A DNA stretch of 64,000 nucleotides, from contig CAZTOW010000007.1 of assembly GCA_964615375.1 (NCBI GenBank), positions 62,001-126,000 on the forward strand, in the 5' to 3' direction. The notes under the pieces are model-generated. The model was not told where the DNA came from. It worked only from the letters and a program-made list of their open reading frames with translations, and did no database searches. The stretch comes from CAZKWG01 sp964615375 (lineage in GTDB: Bacteria > Myxococcota_A > UBA796 > CAZKWG01). Every line of letters starts with the position of its first letter. Position 1 is the first letter of the stretch. Position numbers and translations under genes: made by a program. Of this stretch, positions 16,748 to 26,900 are shown piece after piece.

Positions 16748-17688
16748 GCGCCTTCCTGCTCCGCCAGCGCGCGGAACCAGGCCACGGTCTCCGCCACGCC
16801 CTGATCGAAGGGCACCACCGGGCTCCAGCCCAGGCGCTCGCGGGCCCGGGTGATGTCCGGGCGGCGGCGGGTGGGATCGTCCTTGGGCAGGGGGCGGTAG
16901 ACCACGCCGGCCGTGTTGCCCAGGGCGGCGTTGATGTACTCGGCGAGCTGAAGCATGGTGAGCTCGTGCGGGTTGCCCAGGTTGCAGGGCTCGGTGAGGT
17001 CGGACTCCATGAGCCGCACGAGCCCGTCTACCAGATCGGTGACGTAGCAGAAGGAGCGGGTCTGGGTGCCGTCGCCGAAGACGGTCAGCGGCTCGCCGGC
17101 CAGCGCCTGGCTCACGAAGGCGGGCATGACGCGGCCGTCGTTGGCGCGCATGCGGGGGCCGTAGGTGTTGAAGATGCGGGCGATGCGCGTCTCCACCTTC
17201 CGGTAGCGGTGGAAGGCCATGGTCAGCGCCTCGGCGTAGCGCTTGGCCTCATCATAGACGCTTCGCGGGCCGATGGGGTTGACGTTGCCCCAGTAGCTCT
17301 CCACCTGGGGGTGGATCTCCGGGTCGCCGTAGACCTCGCTCGTGCTGGCCAGCAGGAAGCGGGCGCCGTCGCGCTCGGCGCGCTCCAGGCAGACGCGCGT
17401 GCCGTCGCTGCCCACGTAGAGGGTCTCGAAGGGCAGCTCCACATAGTCGATGGGGCTCGCCGGGCTCGCCAGGTTGTAGACGCGGTCGAAGCGGCCCTCC
17501 ACCGGGATGCCGCGCGTGAGATCGGCCTCGACGAAGGAGAAGCCCGGGTACGCGGAGAGCGGGCCGAGGTTGCGGCGGTGCCCCGTGACGAAGTTGTCCA
17601 GCGCGATGACCTCGTGGCCGTCGCGCAGCAGGCGCTCGCAGAGGTGGGAGGGGACGAAGCCGGCGCCGCCAGCGACCAGGATGCGCAC
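16744..17688 (-). CDS. NAD-dependent sugar epimerase/decarboxylase, UDP-glucuronate decarboxylase type
   Basis: 314 residues from the GTG at 17686-17688, chosen because it begins exactly at the Rossmann motif (RILVAGGAGFVPSHL); the longer frame upstream is Pro/Arg-rich and not convincing. Motifs STSEVYG, YDEAKRYAEAL (catalytic Tyr/Lys), RIFNTYGPRM, GDGTQTRSFCYV and NLGNPHE are typical of UDP-glucuronate decarboxylase (UDP-xylose synthase) and close relatives. The third glycine of the usual GxxGxxG (GAGFIGSH) is proline here, an unusual change at the cofactor diphosphate site. It probably makes nucleotide sugars for polysaccharide. Its stop overlaps that of the convergent gene. Confidence 0.88.
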   Translation of the reverse strand: MRILVAGGAGFVPSHLCERLLRDGHEVIALDNFVTGHRRNLGPLSAYPGFSFVEADLTRGIPVEGRFDRVYNLASPASPIDYVELPFETLYVGSDGTRVCLERAERDGARFLLASTSEVYGDPEIHPQVESYWGNVNPIGPRSVYDEAKRYAEALTMAFHRYRKVETRIARIFNTYGPRMRANDGRVMPAFVSQALAGEPLTVFGDGTQTRSFCYVTDLVDGLVRLMESDLTEPCNLGNPHELTMLQLAEYINAALGNTAGVVYRPLPKDDPTRRRPDITRARERLGWSPVVPFDQGVAETVAWFRALAEQEGA

Positions 17689-17861
17689 GAGGGACCTCGG
17701 GGGCGGGTGGAAGGGGAGGGGAGGAGCGTAGCCCGTCCGAGGCCCACAGGCATGGACTCCCGGCGCTGGCCACGCCCAGGTCAGGGGGTGGCCGGAATGG
17801 GCCACCCGCGCCCGGCTCGAATGACCTAAGCTGCTGAGCATCTCACGCCCTGGAGATATCC

Positions 17862-19598
17862 ATGAAGCGCCTCCTCTCGCTGCTCCCCCTCGGTCTCACC
17901 GCCCACGCCTGCGCCGGGCACAAGCCCTCACTCCCCGAGGGGACGCCGGCCGAGATCGTCCAAGGCTTCGGCGAGCGGGGCGGCCTCGTGCTGGAGCAGG
18001 ACGCCTATGGGGACAGCGCGACCCGGCTGGTCTACCTGGACCAGGGCTGGGGTCCGGCGGAGACGATCTGGTATTACCACGCCGATCAGGGCTCGGTCCT
18101 GCTGCCCTACCAGACGCTGGTGAACCTGGAGCTCCCCGACAGCACCGAGAAGGTCATCTCACCGACCAACCTGACAAAGTACCGCTTCATGCTCCAGCAC
18201 GCGACCCCCAACAACCCCGACGCCCTGCCCGTGGGCTTCTCCCGGCAGAAGGACAGCGCGGGCTTCACCTGCGCCGCCTGCCACACGCGGCAGATCAACT
18301 ACCAGGGCACGGCCATGCGCATCGACGGCGCCCCGGCCCTCGCCGACCTCACGGGCTTCCTGCGCTCGCTGGAGCCGGCCTTGAAGGCGACCCTGGACGA
18401 TCCGGCGAAGCTCGCCCGCTTCGCGGCGGCCCTCCCGGGAGGGGGGACGGACGCGGCGAGCGTGGAGGAGGCCCGCGCGAGCCTCCAGCGCACCTACGAC
18501 TGGTTCCACAGCTACAACACGGCCAACGCCTCGACCACGGTGGAGGGCTTCGCGCGGATCGACGCCGTCGTGCGCATCGTCAACCAGGTGATCCGCTTCA
18601 CCAGCGACCCGAAGAACGCCTACGAGCCGAACTCCCCGGCCAGCCTGCCCTTCCTCTGGGACGCGCCGCGCCACGACTACGTCCAGTGGGCGGGCTTCGG
18701 CCCCAACGCCCAGGCGGGCTCGCTGGGGCGCAACGCCGGCGAGGTCATCGGGGTCTACGGGGACGTCAAGGTCGTCAAGCACACCACCGAGGAGGAGGCG
18801 AAGCAGGGCTACGTGTCCACGGTGTCCGCCAACGCGCTCGTCTCGATGGAGGAGACCCTGCGCGACCTCGAGTCGCCCGTGTGGCCCGCCGAGATCCTCG
18901 GCGCCATCGACCAGGAGAAGGCGAGCCGCGGCGCAGAGATCTACGCCCAGCAGTGCGTGAGCTGCCACGCGGACATCGACCGAGACGATCCCAACCGCAA
19001 GGTCGTGGCCTGGATGGTGGGCGTGGACAAGGTGGGGACCGACCGCACGGCCGTGGACAACCTCACCGGCGCCGCGCCCCCCGCGGGCATCCTGGAGGGC
19101 GCCATCAACCCGCGGGACGGGAGCACCTACGGCGCGACCGTCCCCGCGCTGACCCTGCTCCAGGACCTCGTCTTCGGCGTGCTCTCCCAGAACAAGGAGG
19201 CGGCCCTCCGCGCCGTCGCCAACGCGAAGCTGGCCGGGATCGAGAAGACCGAGCTCCAAGGCGACTACACCCGCGCGACGGAGGCGGACCCGCTCGCCCC
19301 GCTGCGCTCCTACAAGGCCCGCCCGCTGAACGGGATCTGGGCGACCTCGCCCTACCTGCACAACGGCTCGGTGCCGGACCTCTACAGCCTGCTGCTGCCC
19401 GCAGACCAGCGTCCGAGCTCGTTCTCCGTGGGGCGCCTGGAGTTCGACCCCGTCAAGGTGGGCCAGGTGAGCTCGGGCACGGAGCCTTTCATGCTGGACA
19501 CGCGCGTCAAGGGCAACAGCAACGGCGGCCACCTCTACGGCACCACGCTGTCCGAGGCGGATCGCTGGGCGCTGGTGGAGCACCTCAAGACGCTCTGA
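17862..19598 (+). CDS. Di-haem c-type cytochrome, RoxA (rubber oxygenase)-like family
   Basis: 578 residues with a short hydrophobic leader ending near HACAG, which is an imperfect lipobox. Two CxxCH haem-binding motifs are present, CAACH near residue 137 and CVSCH near 365, in the spacing seen in di-haem peroxidase/RoxA proteins. Segments such as WYYHADQGSVLLPY, LPFLWDAPRHDYVQW, LGRNAGEVIGVYG and SPYLHNGSVPDLYSLL recall the rubber-oxygenase branch rather than classical CcpA peroxidases. It acts outside the cytoplasm. The substrate is uncertain: polyisoprene, other hydrophobic molecules or peroxide. It has its own spacer on both sides, so it is probably a single-gene unit. RBS CTGGAGA precedes the ATG. 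Confidence 0.82.
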   Translation: MKRLLSLLPLGLTAHACAGHKPSLPEGTPAEIVQGFGERGGLVLEQDAYGDSATRLVYLDQGWGPAETIWYYHADQGSVLLPYQTLVNLELPDSTEKVISPTNLTKYRFMLQHATPNNPDALPVGFSRQKDSAGFTCAACHTRQINYQGTAMRIDGAPALADLTGFLRSLEPALKATLDDPAKLARFAAALPGGGTDAASVEEARASLQRTYDWFHSYNTANASTTVEGFARIDAVVRIVNQVIRFTSDPKNAYEPNSPASLPFLWDAPRHDYVQWAGFGPNAQAGSLGRNAGEVIGVYGDVKVVKHTTEEEAKQGYVSTVSANALVSMEETLRDLESPVWPAEILGAIDQEKASRGAEIYAQQCVSCHADIDRDDPNRKVVAWMVGVDKVGTDRTAVDNLTGAAPPAGILEGAINPRDGSTYGATVPALTLLQDLVFGVLSQNKEAALRAVANAKLAGIEKTELQGDYTRATEADPLAPLRSYKARPLNGIWATSPYLHNGSVPDLYSLLLPADQRPSSFSVGRLEFDPVKVGQVSSGTEPFMLDTRVKGNSNGGHLYGTTLSEADRWALVEHLKTL

Positions 19599-19664
19599 TT
19601 CGCCGCGCGAAAGAGCCCTGGACAGCGCGCCGGGCCCGAGCACGTTAGGGGCCCCGAGCCCCCC

Positions 19665-20807
19665 ATGCCCTCTCCCGTCCGACCCACCCTGGCTACCGTC
19701 GATCTCGGAAAGCTCGCCGCGAATTTTCGCGCGATCCGGGGGGCGCTGCGCCCGGACACCGGGGTGCTGGCTGCGATCAAGGGGGACGCCTACGGGCACG
19801 GCGCGGTGGCCAGCGCGCGGGCGCTGGAGGCGGCGGGCTGCGACTGGTTCGGGGTGGCGCTCATCGAGGAGGGCAAGCAGCTCCGCGAGGCGGGGGTGCG
19901 CCGGCCGATCCTGTGCATGGGCGGCGTGGGGCTGGCGGGGGCAGAGGAGGCCATCCAGGCGCGGCTCACCCCGGTGATCTCCGATCTGGACGGCGCGCTG
20001 CGCATGGAGCAGGCGGCGGCGCGGCGGCGCGAGCCCGTGGGCGTCCACCTGAAGGTGGACACGGGCATGGGTCGGCTCGGCGTCCCGCTCCCGCACTGGG
20101 AGGCGCTGCTGGACCGCATGGCCGCGCTCAAGTGGGTGCGCGTGGACGGCATCTGCACGCACTTCGCCGAGAGCGACGCCCACACCGAGCAGGCCCGGGT
20201 CTTCACGCGCGAGCAGGCCCGGCGCTTCCTGGAGGCCGTGCGCACCGCCCGCGCCCGGGGCATCCGCCCCGCCTTGCTGCATTGCAGCAATTCGGGCGGG
20301 ATGCTCTACTACCCGGAATTCGCCTTCGATCTCGTGCGGCCGGGCATCGCGCTCTACGGCTACGACCCCTCCGGCGCGGAGTGCCCGCTCCCCCTCGAGC
20401 CGGTCATGAGCGTGCGGACGAGGGTGCTGCTGGTGCGCGATCTGCCTGCCGGGGTCGGCGTGAGCTACGGGCGGACCTGGATCACGCCCCGGCCGAGCCG
20501 CATCGCCACGCTGCCGGTGGGGTATGCCGACGGCTACCCGCGCGCCCTGTCCAACCGGGGCAGCGTGCTGATCCACGGCTACGAGGCGCCGATCCGCGGG
20601 CGGGTGTGCATGGACCTGACCATGGTGGACGTCACGGACGTCCCGGTGCCGGTGGAGGCGGGCGACGAGGTGACCCTGCTCGGCGAGCAGGGCGAGCGTC
20701 GGATCACGGCCTGGGACCTGGCGAAGAGCGCAGACACCATCCCCTACGAGATCCTGGCGGGCTGGTCGGAGCGCGTGCCCCGCGCCCACGTCGGGGAGGC
20801 CGCTTGA
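19665..20807 (+). CDS. alr: Alanine racemase
   Basis: 380 residues, normal length. It converts L- to D-alanine with pyridoxal phosphate for peptidoglycan synthesis. The PLP lysine is in AAIKGDAYGHGA (family AVVKADAYGHG). Further marks are VDTGMGRLGVP, CTHFAESD, HCSNSGGML, VRPGIALYGYDP, the catalytic-tyrosine segment GVSYGRTW and GRVCMDLTMVDVTD. It starts 66 nt after the cytochrome gene and its stop overlaps the TTG of the MlaE-type permease, so it heads a cell-envelope operon. Confidence 0.95.
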   Translation: MPSPVRPTLATVDLGKLAANFRAIRGALRPDTGVLAAIKGDAYGHGAVASARALEAAGCDWFGVALIEEGKQLREAGVRRPILCMGGVGLAGAEEAIQARLTPVISDLDGALRMEQAAARRREPVGVHLKVDTGMGRLGVPLPHWEALLDRMAALKWVRVDGICTHFAESDAHTEQARVFTREQARRFLEAVRTARARGIRPALLHCSNSGGMLYYPEFAFDLVRPGIALYGYDPSGAECPLPLEPVMSVRTRVLLVRDLPAGVGVSYGRTWITPRPSRIATLPVGYADGYPRALSNRGSVLIHGYEAPIRGRVCMDLTMVDVTDVPVPVEAGDEVTLLGEQGERRITAWDLAKSADTIPYEILAGWSERVPRAHVGEAA

Positions 20808-21589
20808 AGGCGCTGGTGGTCGCGCTGCTCACCCGCCTCGGCGCGCGGGTCATGGAGATCATCGAGGACTGGGGACGGCACGCCCTCGTGCTGCTGCGCG
20901 GGATCCGGGCGCTCTTCCTTCCGCCCTCGCGCATCCGGCTGATGTTCAAGCAGATGGAGTTCGTGGGCAACCAGAGCCTCTCCATCGTGCTCATCACCGG
21001 CCTGTTCACCGGCGGCGTCTTCGCGCTCCAGTCGCACGTCGCCTTCAGCATGTTCGGGGCGGGCAGCCTGACCGGCTCCACCGTGGGCCTCGCCGTGACC
21101 AAGGAGCTCGGGCCCGTGCTGTGCGCGCTCATGGTGACCGGGCGCGCGGGGAGCGCCATGGCGGCCGAGCTCGGCACCATGCGGGTGAGCGAGCAGATCG
21201 ACGCGCTGGAGGCGATGGGGGTCGATCCCGTCAGCTACCTCGTCACCCCGCGCCTGGTGGCAGCGACCATCATGCTGCCCGTGCTCACGGCCATCTTCGA
21301 CGCCATCGCGATGGTGGGCTGCGCCTACGTCGGGCTGGAGGTGCTGCACCTCTCCCCGGGCTCCTTCTACGGGCGCCTGGAGTGGTACGTGGACCCCGAC
21401 GACATCTGGAAAGGGCTCGTCAAGGCGGCGGTCTTCGGGCTCATCTTCTCGGTGGTCGGCTGCACGCGCGGCCTGTACGCCCGCGGGGGCGCCGAGGGCG
21501 TGGGGCGCGCGACGACGCAGGCGGTGGTGGTCTCCAGCGTGGCCATCCTCATCTCCGACTACTTCCTCACCGCCTGGCTGATGGTCTGA
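20804..21589 (+). CDS. mlaE: MlaE-type ABC transporter permease (lipid transport)
   Basis: About 261 residues. A TTG at 20804 overlaps the alr stop and has GGGGAGG 4 nt upstream; a GTG at 20816 is an alternative. It is the inner-membrane permease of a phospholipid transporter keeping outer-membrane asymmetry or moving lipids across the envelope. Motifs: FVGNQSLSIVLITGLFTGGVFALQ split over two helices, KELGPVLCALMVTGRAGSA, EQIDALEAMGVDPVSYLVTPR and the final SDYFLTAWLM. It is followed immediately by its ATPase (start overlaps stop) and the MCE protein. Confidence 0.93.
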   Translation: MKALVVALLTRLGARVMEIIEDWGRHALVLLRGIRALFLPPSRIRLMFKQMEFVGNQSLSIVLITGLFTGGVFALQSHVAFSMFGAGSLTGSTVGLAVTKELGPVLCALMVTGRAGSAMAAELGTMRVSEQIDALEAMGVDPVSYLVTPRLVAATIMLPVLTAIFDAIAMVGCAYVGLEVLHLSPGSFYGRLEWYVDPDDIWKGLVKAAVFGLIFSVVGCTRGLYARGGAEGVGRATTQAVVVSSVAILISDYFLTAWLMV

Positions 21590-22359
21590 TGAGCCTGGAC
21601 CCCTCGAGCGTCGCGGTACGGATCCGCCACCTGGAGCGCTCTTTCGGGTCGGCGAAGATCCTGCGCGGGGTGGATCTGGACGTGCCGCGCGGGCAGGTCT
21701 TCGTGGTCATCGGGATGTCCGGCGCGGGCAAGAGCGTCCTGCTCAAGCTGATCATGGGCCTGCTGCGCCCGGACGGCGGGAGCATCGAGATCGACGGGCA
21801 GGACATCACGCGCCTGAAGGACCGCGAGCTGCGCAAGATCCGCCGCCGTTTCGGCTACGTGTTCCAGGACGGGGCGCTCTTCGACTCCATGAACGTCTTC
21901 GACAACGTGGCCTTCCCCATGCGCGAGCACCGCGACGGCACGGAGGAGCAGATCCGCGCCCGGGTCAACGAGTGCCTGGACCGGGTGGGGCTCGACGGGC
22001 ACGGCCACAAGATGCCGGGCAACCTCTCCGGCGGCATGCGCAAGCGCGCCAGCCTCGCCCGCGCCCTGGTGCGCAGCCCGGACTTCCTCCTCTACGACGA
22101 GCCCACCACCGGGCTCGACCCGATCCGCACGGCGGCGATCGACCACCTGATCGCCGAGACGCAGCGCCTCGACCCCTCGTTGACCTCCATCGTCATCTCG
22201 CACGACATGCACGCCACCTTCCAGATCGCGCACAACATCGCGATGCTGCTGGAGGGCCGGATCCTCGTCCAGGGAAGCCCGGACGAGATCCGCCTCTCCT
22301 CGGACCCCCGGGTCCAGCAGTTCATCCGAGGCGAGATGGAGGGGCCCATCGAGGTCTGA
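21589..22359 (+). CDS. mlaF: MlaF-type ABC transporter ATPase (lipid transport)
   Basis: 256 residues from the ATG overlapping the permease stop by one base. It shows Walker A GMSGAGKSVLLK, Q-loop GYVFQDGALFDSM, ABC signature NLSGGMRKRASLARAL, Walker B FLLYDEPTTGLDP and H-loop VISHDM. The FQDGALFDS and GGMRKR forms are typical of the Mla family. It powers the permease encoded upstream. No MlaB/MlaC homologue is seen next to it. Confidence 0.95.
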   Translation: MSLDPSSVAVRIRHLERSFGSAKILRGVDLDVPRGQVFVVIGMSGAGKSVLLKLIMGLLRPDGGSIEIDGQDITRLKDRELRKIRRRFGYVFQDGALFDSMNVFDNVAFPMREHRDGTEEQIRARVNECLDRVGLDGHGHKMPGNLSGGMRKRASLARALVRSPDFLLYDEPTTGLDPIRTAAIDHLIAETQRLDPSLTSIVISHDMHATFQIAHNIAMLLEGRILVQGSPDEIRLSSDPRVQQFIRGEMEGPIEV

Positions 22360-22387
22360 GCCTCGAGCACCGCCTCTGGAGCAGGGA

Positions 22388-23875
22388 ATGTCCGGTTACA
22401 CCACAGAGCTCAAGGTCGGCGTGCTGACGATCGTCGCCGTGGCGGGGACCGTCTGGGCCATCGTGCGCACGGACGACAAGCCGGCTGGGGCCATCCAGGG
22501 CTACACCCTCTACGCGATCGTCCCCAGCGCGGAGGGGCTCTTCCCCAGCACCCAGGTGAAGATGGCGGGGGTCTCCATCGGCTCGGTGGTGGCCATCACG
22601 CTGGACGACACCAGGCAGAACGCCAGGCTCGAGCTCCAGATGTCCGGCGAGGTCGAGCTGGGCGCGGACTCGGTGGCCGACCTGCGCTCGGAGGGCCTGC
22701 TGGGAGACCGCTTCATCCGGGTCACCCCCGGCGCGGCCCCCCAGAAGCTCGGCGACGGCGACACGATCCGGACCTCGTCCGAGAACGACGCCATCGCGAA
22801 GCTGGAGGCCAAGGCCGACAAGATCGCCGATCAGCTCGACGCCATCACCGCGAAGGTCCAGACCCTCACGGACGACCCGGAGGTGACCGGCAGCATCAAG
22901 GCCACCCTCCGGAACCTGGAGGTGACCTCCACGAAGATGCGCGAGATCGCCGAAGATCCAGCCATCAAGGCCAGGACCCTCAGCACGCTGGAGAACCTGG
23001 ACGTGGCCTCGGCCCGCCTGCGGGCTCTCGTGGACGACCCGCAGCTCGCCAGCAAGGTGAACGGCACCCTCGACGACATCCGCGCCACCTCCGCCGAGCT
23101 TCGCGCGGCCGCCGCGAAGCTGGACGAGCCGGTGGACCACGTCAATTCCATCCTGGCGAAGGTGGACGCAGGGGAGGGGACGGTGGGCCGGCTGCTCACC
23201 GACTCCAGCACCATCGACAAGGTCAACAGCGTGGTCGACAAGGTGGACGGCGCGGTGAGCGACATCACCGGCATGCGCATGGACGTCACCTACGACGGCG
23301 CGGTCTACTTCGGCTCCAACCCCGATCATCCCGAGCTCGGGCTCACCGAGAACCCGATGACGGGCGAGATGAAGAACACCCTCGGCGTGCGCGTGCTGCC
23401 GCGGGAGGACTACGGCTACATCATCGGGCTCACCAGCCACCCCTACGGCGACTTCGAGGAGACCACGCACCTCTACTCGGAGACCGGGGGCGGCTACACC
23501 GAGCTCGTCCAGACCGACGATCTCCGCATGACCTTCCAGTTCATGAAGCGTTGGGGCCCCGCGGCGCTGCGCTTCGGGATGAAGGAGGGCGGGGGAGGGG
23601 TCGGCGCCGACCTGTACATGGCTCAGGATCGGCTGACGCTCACGGCGGATCTCTACGACGTCGACTTCGCCTCCTGGCCGGTCCTGGACGGCACCCCGAA
23701 CCTCACGCTGGGCGCGCGCGCCACCCCCTGGCGCAGCGTCTATGTGGGCGGCGGGCTCGACAACGTGATCTTCGGAGCGAAGAACGGGTACGTCACGGGA
23801 TTCCTGGGCTTCGGATTCTGGTTCACGGACGAGGACCTGCGGTGGATCCTCAGCGCCGTGCCGCTGCCCGGCTGA
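22388..23875 (+). CDS. MCE/MlaD-family protein with helical shaft and predicted C-terminal outer-membrane barrel
   Basis: 495 residues, far longer than the roughly 180 of MlaD. Residues 8-26 form a membrane anchor (KVGVLTIVAVAGTVWAIV). Residues about 37-120 are the MCE domain (PSAEGLFPSTQVKMAGVSIGSV, LRSEGLLGDRFIRVTPG). Residues about 135-290 are heptad-like helices with repeated LDDIRATSAELRAA-type segments. Residues about 295-495 change to amphipathic beta strands with Gly/Tyr/Phe (VTYDGAVYFGSNP, GVRVLPREDYGYIIG, RSVYVGGGLDN, GFLGFGFWFTDEDL). This suggests one chain reaching from inner to outer membrane as a lipid conduit. It is 28 nt after mlaF in the same operon. Confidence 0.88.
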   Translation: MSGYTTELKVGVLTIVAVAGTVWAIVRTDDKPAGAIQGYTLYAIVPSAEGLFPSTQVKMAGVSIGSVVAITLDDTRQNARLELQMSGEVELGADSVADLRSEGLLGDRFIRVTPGAAPQKLGDGDTIRTSSENDAIAKLEAKADKIADQLDAITAKVQTLTDDPEVTGSIKATLRNLEVTSTKMREIAEDPAIKARTLSTLENLDVASARLRALVDDPQLASKVNGTLDDIRATSAELRAAAAKLDEPVDHVNSILAKVDAGEGTVGRLLTDSSTIDKVNSVVDKVDGAVSDITGMRMDVTYDGAVYFGSNPDHPELGLTENPMTGEMKNTLGVRVLPREDYGYIIGLTSHPYGDFEETTHLYSETGGGYTELVQTDDLRMTFQFMKRWGPAALRFGMKEGGGGVGADLYMAQDRLTLTADLYDVDFASWPVLDGTPNLTLGARATPWRSVYVGGGLDNVIFGAKNGYVTGFLGFGFWFTDEDLRWILSAVPLPG

Positions 23876-23968
23876 TGACGCCGAACGCCTTGATCCCGCG
23901 CGCGTTGAGCGCTATGACCTATGGGCCGTGGGCCCTTGGCCCGGCGACACGCGGGAGCGAGCTTCCAG

Positions 23969-26900
23969 ATGCCGAAGAATTCCAAAGAGATGGACGATCT
24001 GGGTTTTGGTGACTGGTTCCAGGACGAGTCAGCCGAAGACACCAGCGCCGCAGAAGCCAAGGCCCGCGAAGAGGCCGAGCGCAAGGCTCGCGAAGAGGCC
24101 GAGCGAAAGGCCCGCGAGGAGGCCGACCGCAAGGCCCGCGAGGAGGCCGAGCGAAAGGCCCGCGAGGAGGCCGAGCGAAAGGCTCGCGAGGAGGCCGACC
24201 GCAAGGCCCGCGAGGAGGCCGAGCGAAAGGCTCGCGAGGAGGCCGAGCGAAAGGCCCGCGAAGAGGCCGAGCGAAAGGCCCGCGAGGAGGCTGAGCGCAA
24301 AGCCCGCGAGGAGGCCGAGCGAAAGGCCCGCGAGGAGGCCGAGCGAAAGGCCCGCGAGGAGGCCGACCGCAAAGCCCGCGAGGAGGCCGACCGCAAGGCC
24401 CGCGAGGAGGCCGCGGCGCTGGAGGACTCCTGGTTCTCCGGCGACGACGCCGACCAGGCCGTCGCCTCGGTCAGCGGCCCGCCCCCGGTGAGCGGCCCGA
24501 CCATCGTGGCCCCCGAGGAGGAGCCTTCGGCCCCCGTCCAGATCGCCGCTCCTGAGCCCGAGCCCGAGCCGGCCCCCGAGCCCCCGCCCGCCACGCTGGA
24601 GGTCGAGGTCGAGGCCCCCTCTCAGGAGGTGGCCGAGAGCTCCGAGGTCTCCGTCGTGGACGAGGAGGAGGAGGACTTCGAGGCCACCGCCGACAGCTTC
24701 ATCGACGGCGCCCCGGACCAGACCATGGTCATGCGCCGCGAGAACCCGGAGGTCGCCGCCGAGATCGCCGCTGCCCTCGCCGATCGCGATTCCCGCAAGG
24801 GCAGCCGCGTGCAGGACGTGGTCATCCCGCGCTCCAGCGACGCCGCGCCGCCGCCGCCGGTGGTGCCGCCGCCCATCCCGGTCCCCGCGCCCATCCTCCC
24901 CGTCGCCCTCCAGGCCCCGCCGGCCGAGCCCGCGGGCCCGCCCCCCGAGGTCGCCGGCGCCTGGTCCGAGGACGCGAACCTGCTCGAGCGTGAGGCCGCC
25001 GTCGCCACCGACGCCGCCTCCCAGAGCGCGCTGCTCGCCGAGGCCGGGCGCATCCACGCCGCCCGCCTGGGCAACATGGACGTGGCCGAGCGCCTGCTCT
25101 CCATGGCCATCCAGACCGGCTCCCGCGACGCCGAGCTGCTCAAGCTCTACGGCGCGACCGTCGCCGCCCGCGAGGATCTCGTGCTGCTGCGGCAGGTGCT
25201 GGAGCGCCGCGCCAACGCGAGCTCGGGTGTCGTGGCCGCCGAGGCCCTTCAGGACGCCGCCCTGCTCGAGCGCAACATGCGCCAGGACGCGGGCGCCGTC
25301 GCCCTGCTGGAGCGCGCCCTCGAGCTCGCCCCGGACGACTGGTTCACGCTCCGCCTCCTGCGCGAGCTGCACTACCGCGCCCGGAACTGGGAGGGGCTCT
25401 GCCTCGTCCTGACCTCCATGGCCGGGCTGGCCTCCGGCCCCCGGGCCTCCCGCTACCTCGTGGAGCAGGGGCGCATCCTGGAGGAGCAGCTCACCCGCCC
25501 CGATCAGGCGCGGGCCTCCTACGATCTGGCCCTGGACGCCGATCCGACCTACGCCCCCGCCCTGCTGGCCGCCGAGCGCCTCGCCCACGCCGCCGGGGAT
25601 CTGGCGCGGCTGGCCGATCTCTACGAGACCCAGGCCCGGCTCTCCACGGAGGCCGACTCCGCCTTCTGGTGGGCGCGCTCCGCCCGCTTCGCCCTGCGCG
25701 CTGGCCTCGACGACGCCCGCGTCACCGCCGCCTATGACGCCGCCCTGGCCGCCAGCGGCGAGGACGCCTTCGAGCTTCGCCACGAGCACCAGCACTTCCT
25801 GGCCTCGCGCGGTCGCTGGGCCGATCTGGCCGCCAGCCTCAGCGCCGAGGCCGGTCTGCTGGGCGGCGCCGAGGCCGCGCCCGTGCTCATCCGGCTGGGC
25901 GCCGTCTACGCCGATCGCCTGAGTGACGCCGACGCCGCCATCAGCGCCTGGCGCGCCGCGCTGGAGGCCGACCCGACCGCCGATCCCGCGCTGGAGAGCC
26001 TGGTCGTCGCGCTGAGCGGCGCGGGCCGCCACGAGGAGCTCCTGGCCCTCTTCGACGAGCACGCCGGGCGGGTGGAGGATCAGAACCTCTCCGTCTCCCT
26101 GCTGGTCCGCGCGGGCGAGCTCTGCGAGGGCCCCATCGGCGATCTCCCGGCCGCCAGCGCCCGTTATCGGCGCATCCTGGAGACCAGCGCCGGCTACCTG
26201 CCCGCGCTGGAGGGCCTGGAGCGCGTCGCCGAGCGCATGAGCGACTGGCAGACCCTGGTCTCCCTGGCCGAGCAGCGCGCCATGCTGAGCGAGGAGTCCA
26301 GCGTTGTCAGCCTGCACCTCTTCCGCGCCGGCGTGGTCTGCGAGCTCCGCCTCGGGGATCGCGAGCGCGCCCGGTCCTTCTACCAGCGCTCGCTCATGTC
26401 CCAGGGCCGCTACGTCGCGGCGCTGGACGCCTACACCCGCCTGCTGGAGAGCGAGGGCAACTGGGAGACCCTGGCCGACACGCTGGGTGACGCCGCGCTG
26501 TCCAGCGAGGACGGCAACGAGGTGGTCAGCCTGACCTACCGGGCGGGCCGCCTCTACGCCGAGCGCGTGGGCAACGTGGACAAGGCCATCTCGGCCCTGC
26601 GCCGCTGCCTGGAGCTGAGCCCCGGCTTCCTGCCGGCGATGGCGCTGCTCCGCGAGCTCTGCCTGAAGGGCCAGCTCTGGCAGGAGGCCTATGACCTGTA
26701 CCGCCAGGAGGCGGAGGCCGTGGAGAACCCGAGCCGCCGTCACTGGCGCATGCTCGGGGCCGCCGAGGTGGCCCGCCACCTCTCGGACCTCGACCCGGCC
26801 ACGGTCGCCCAGGAGATCCTCAACGAGGACCCGAACAACCTCGCCGCGATGAGCCTGCTGGAGCAGCGCGCCCTGGAGACCGGCGACACCGCTGGCCTCG

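Noticed and set aside
24059..24412. Regular repeat that could suggest a CRISPR array
   Set aside because: The units are contiguous 24-bp coding repeats with no spacers, in frame within a gene.
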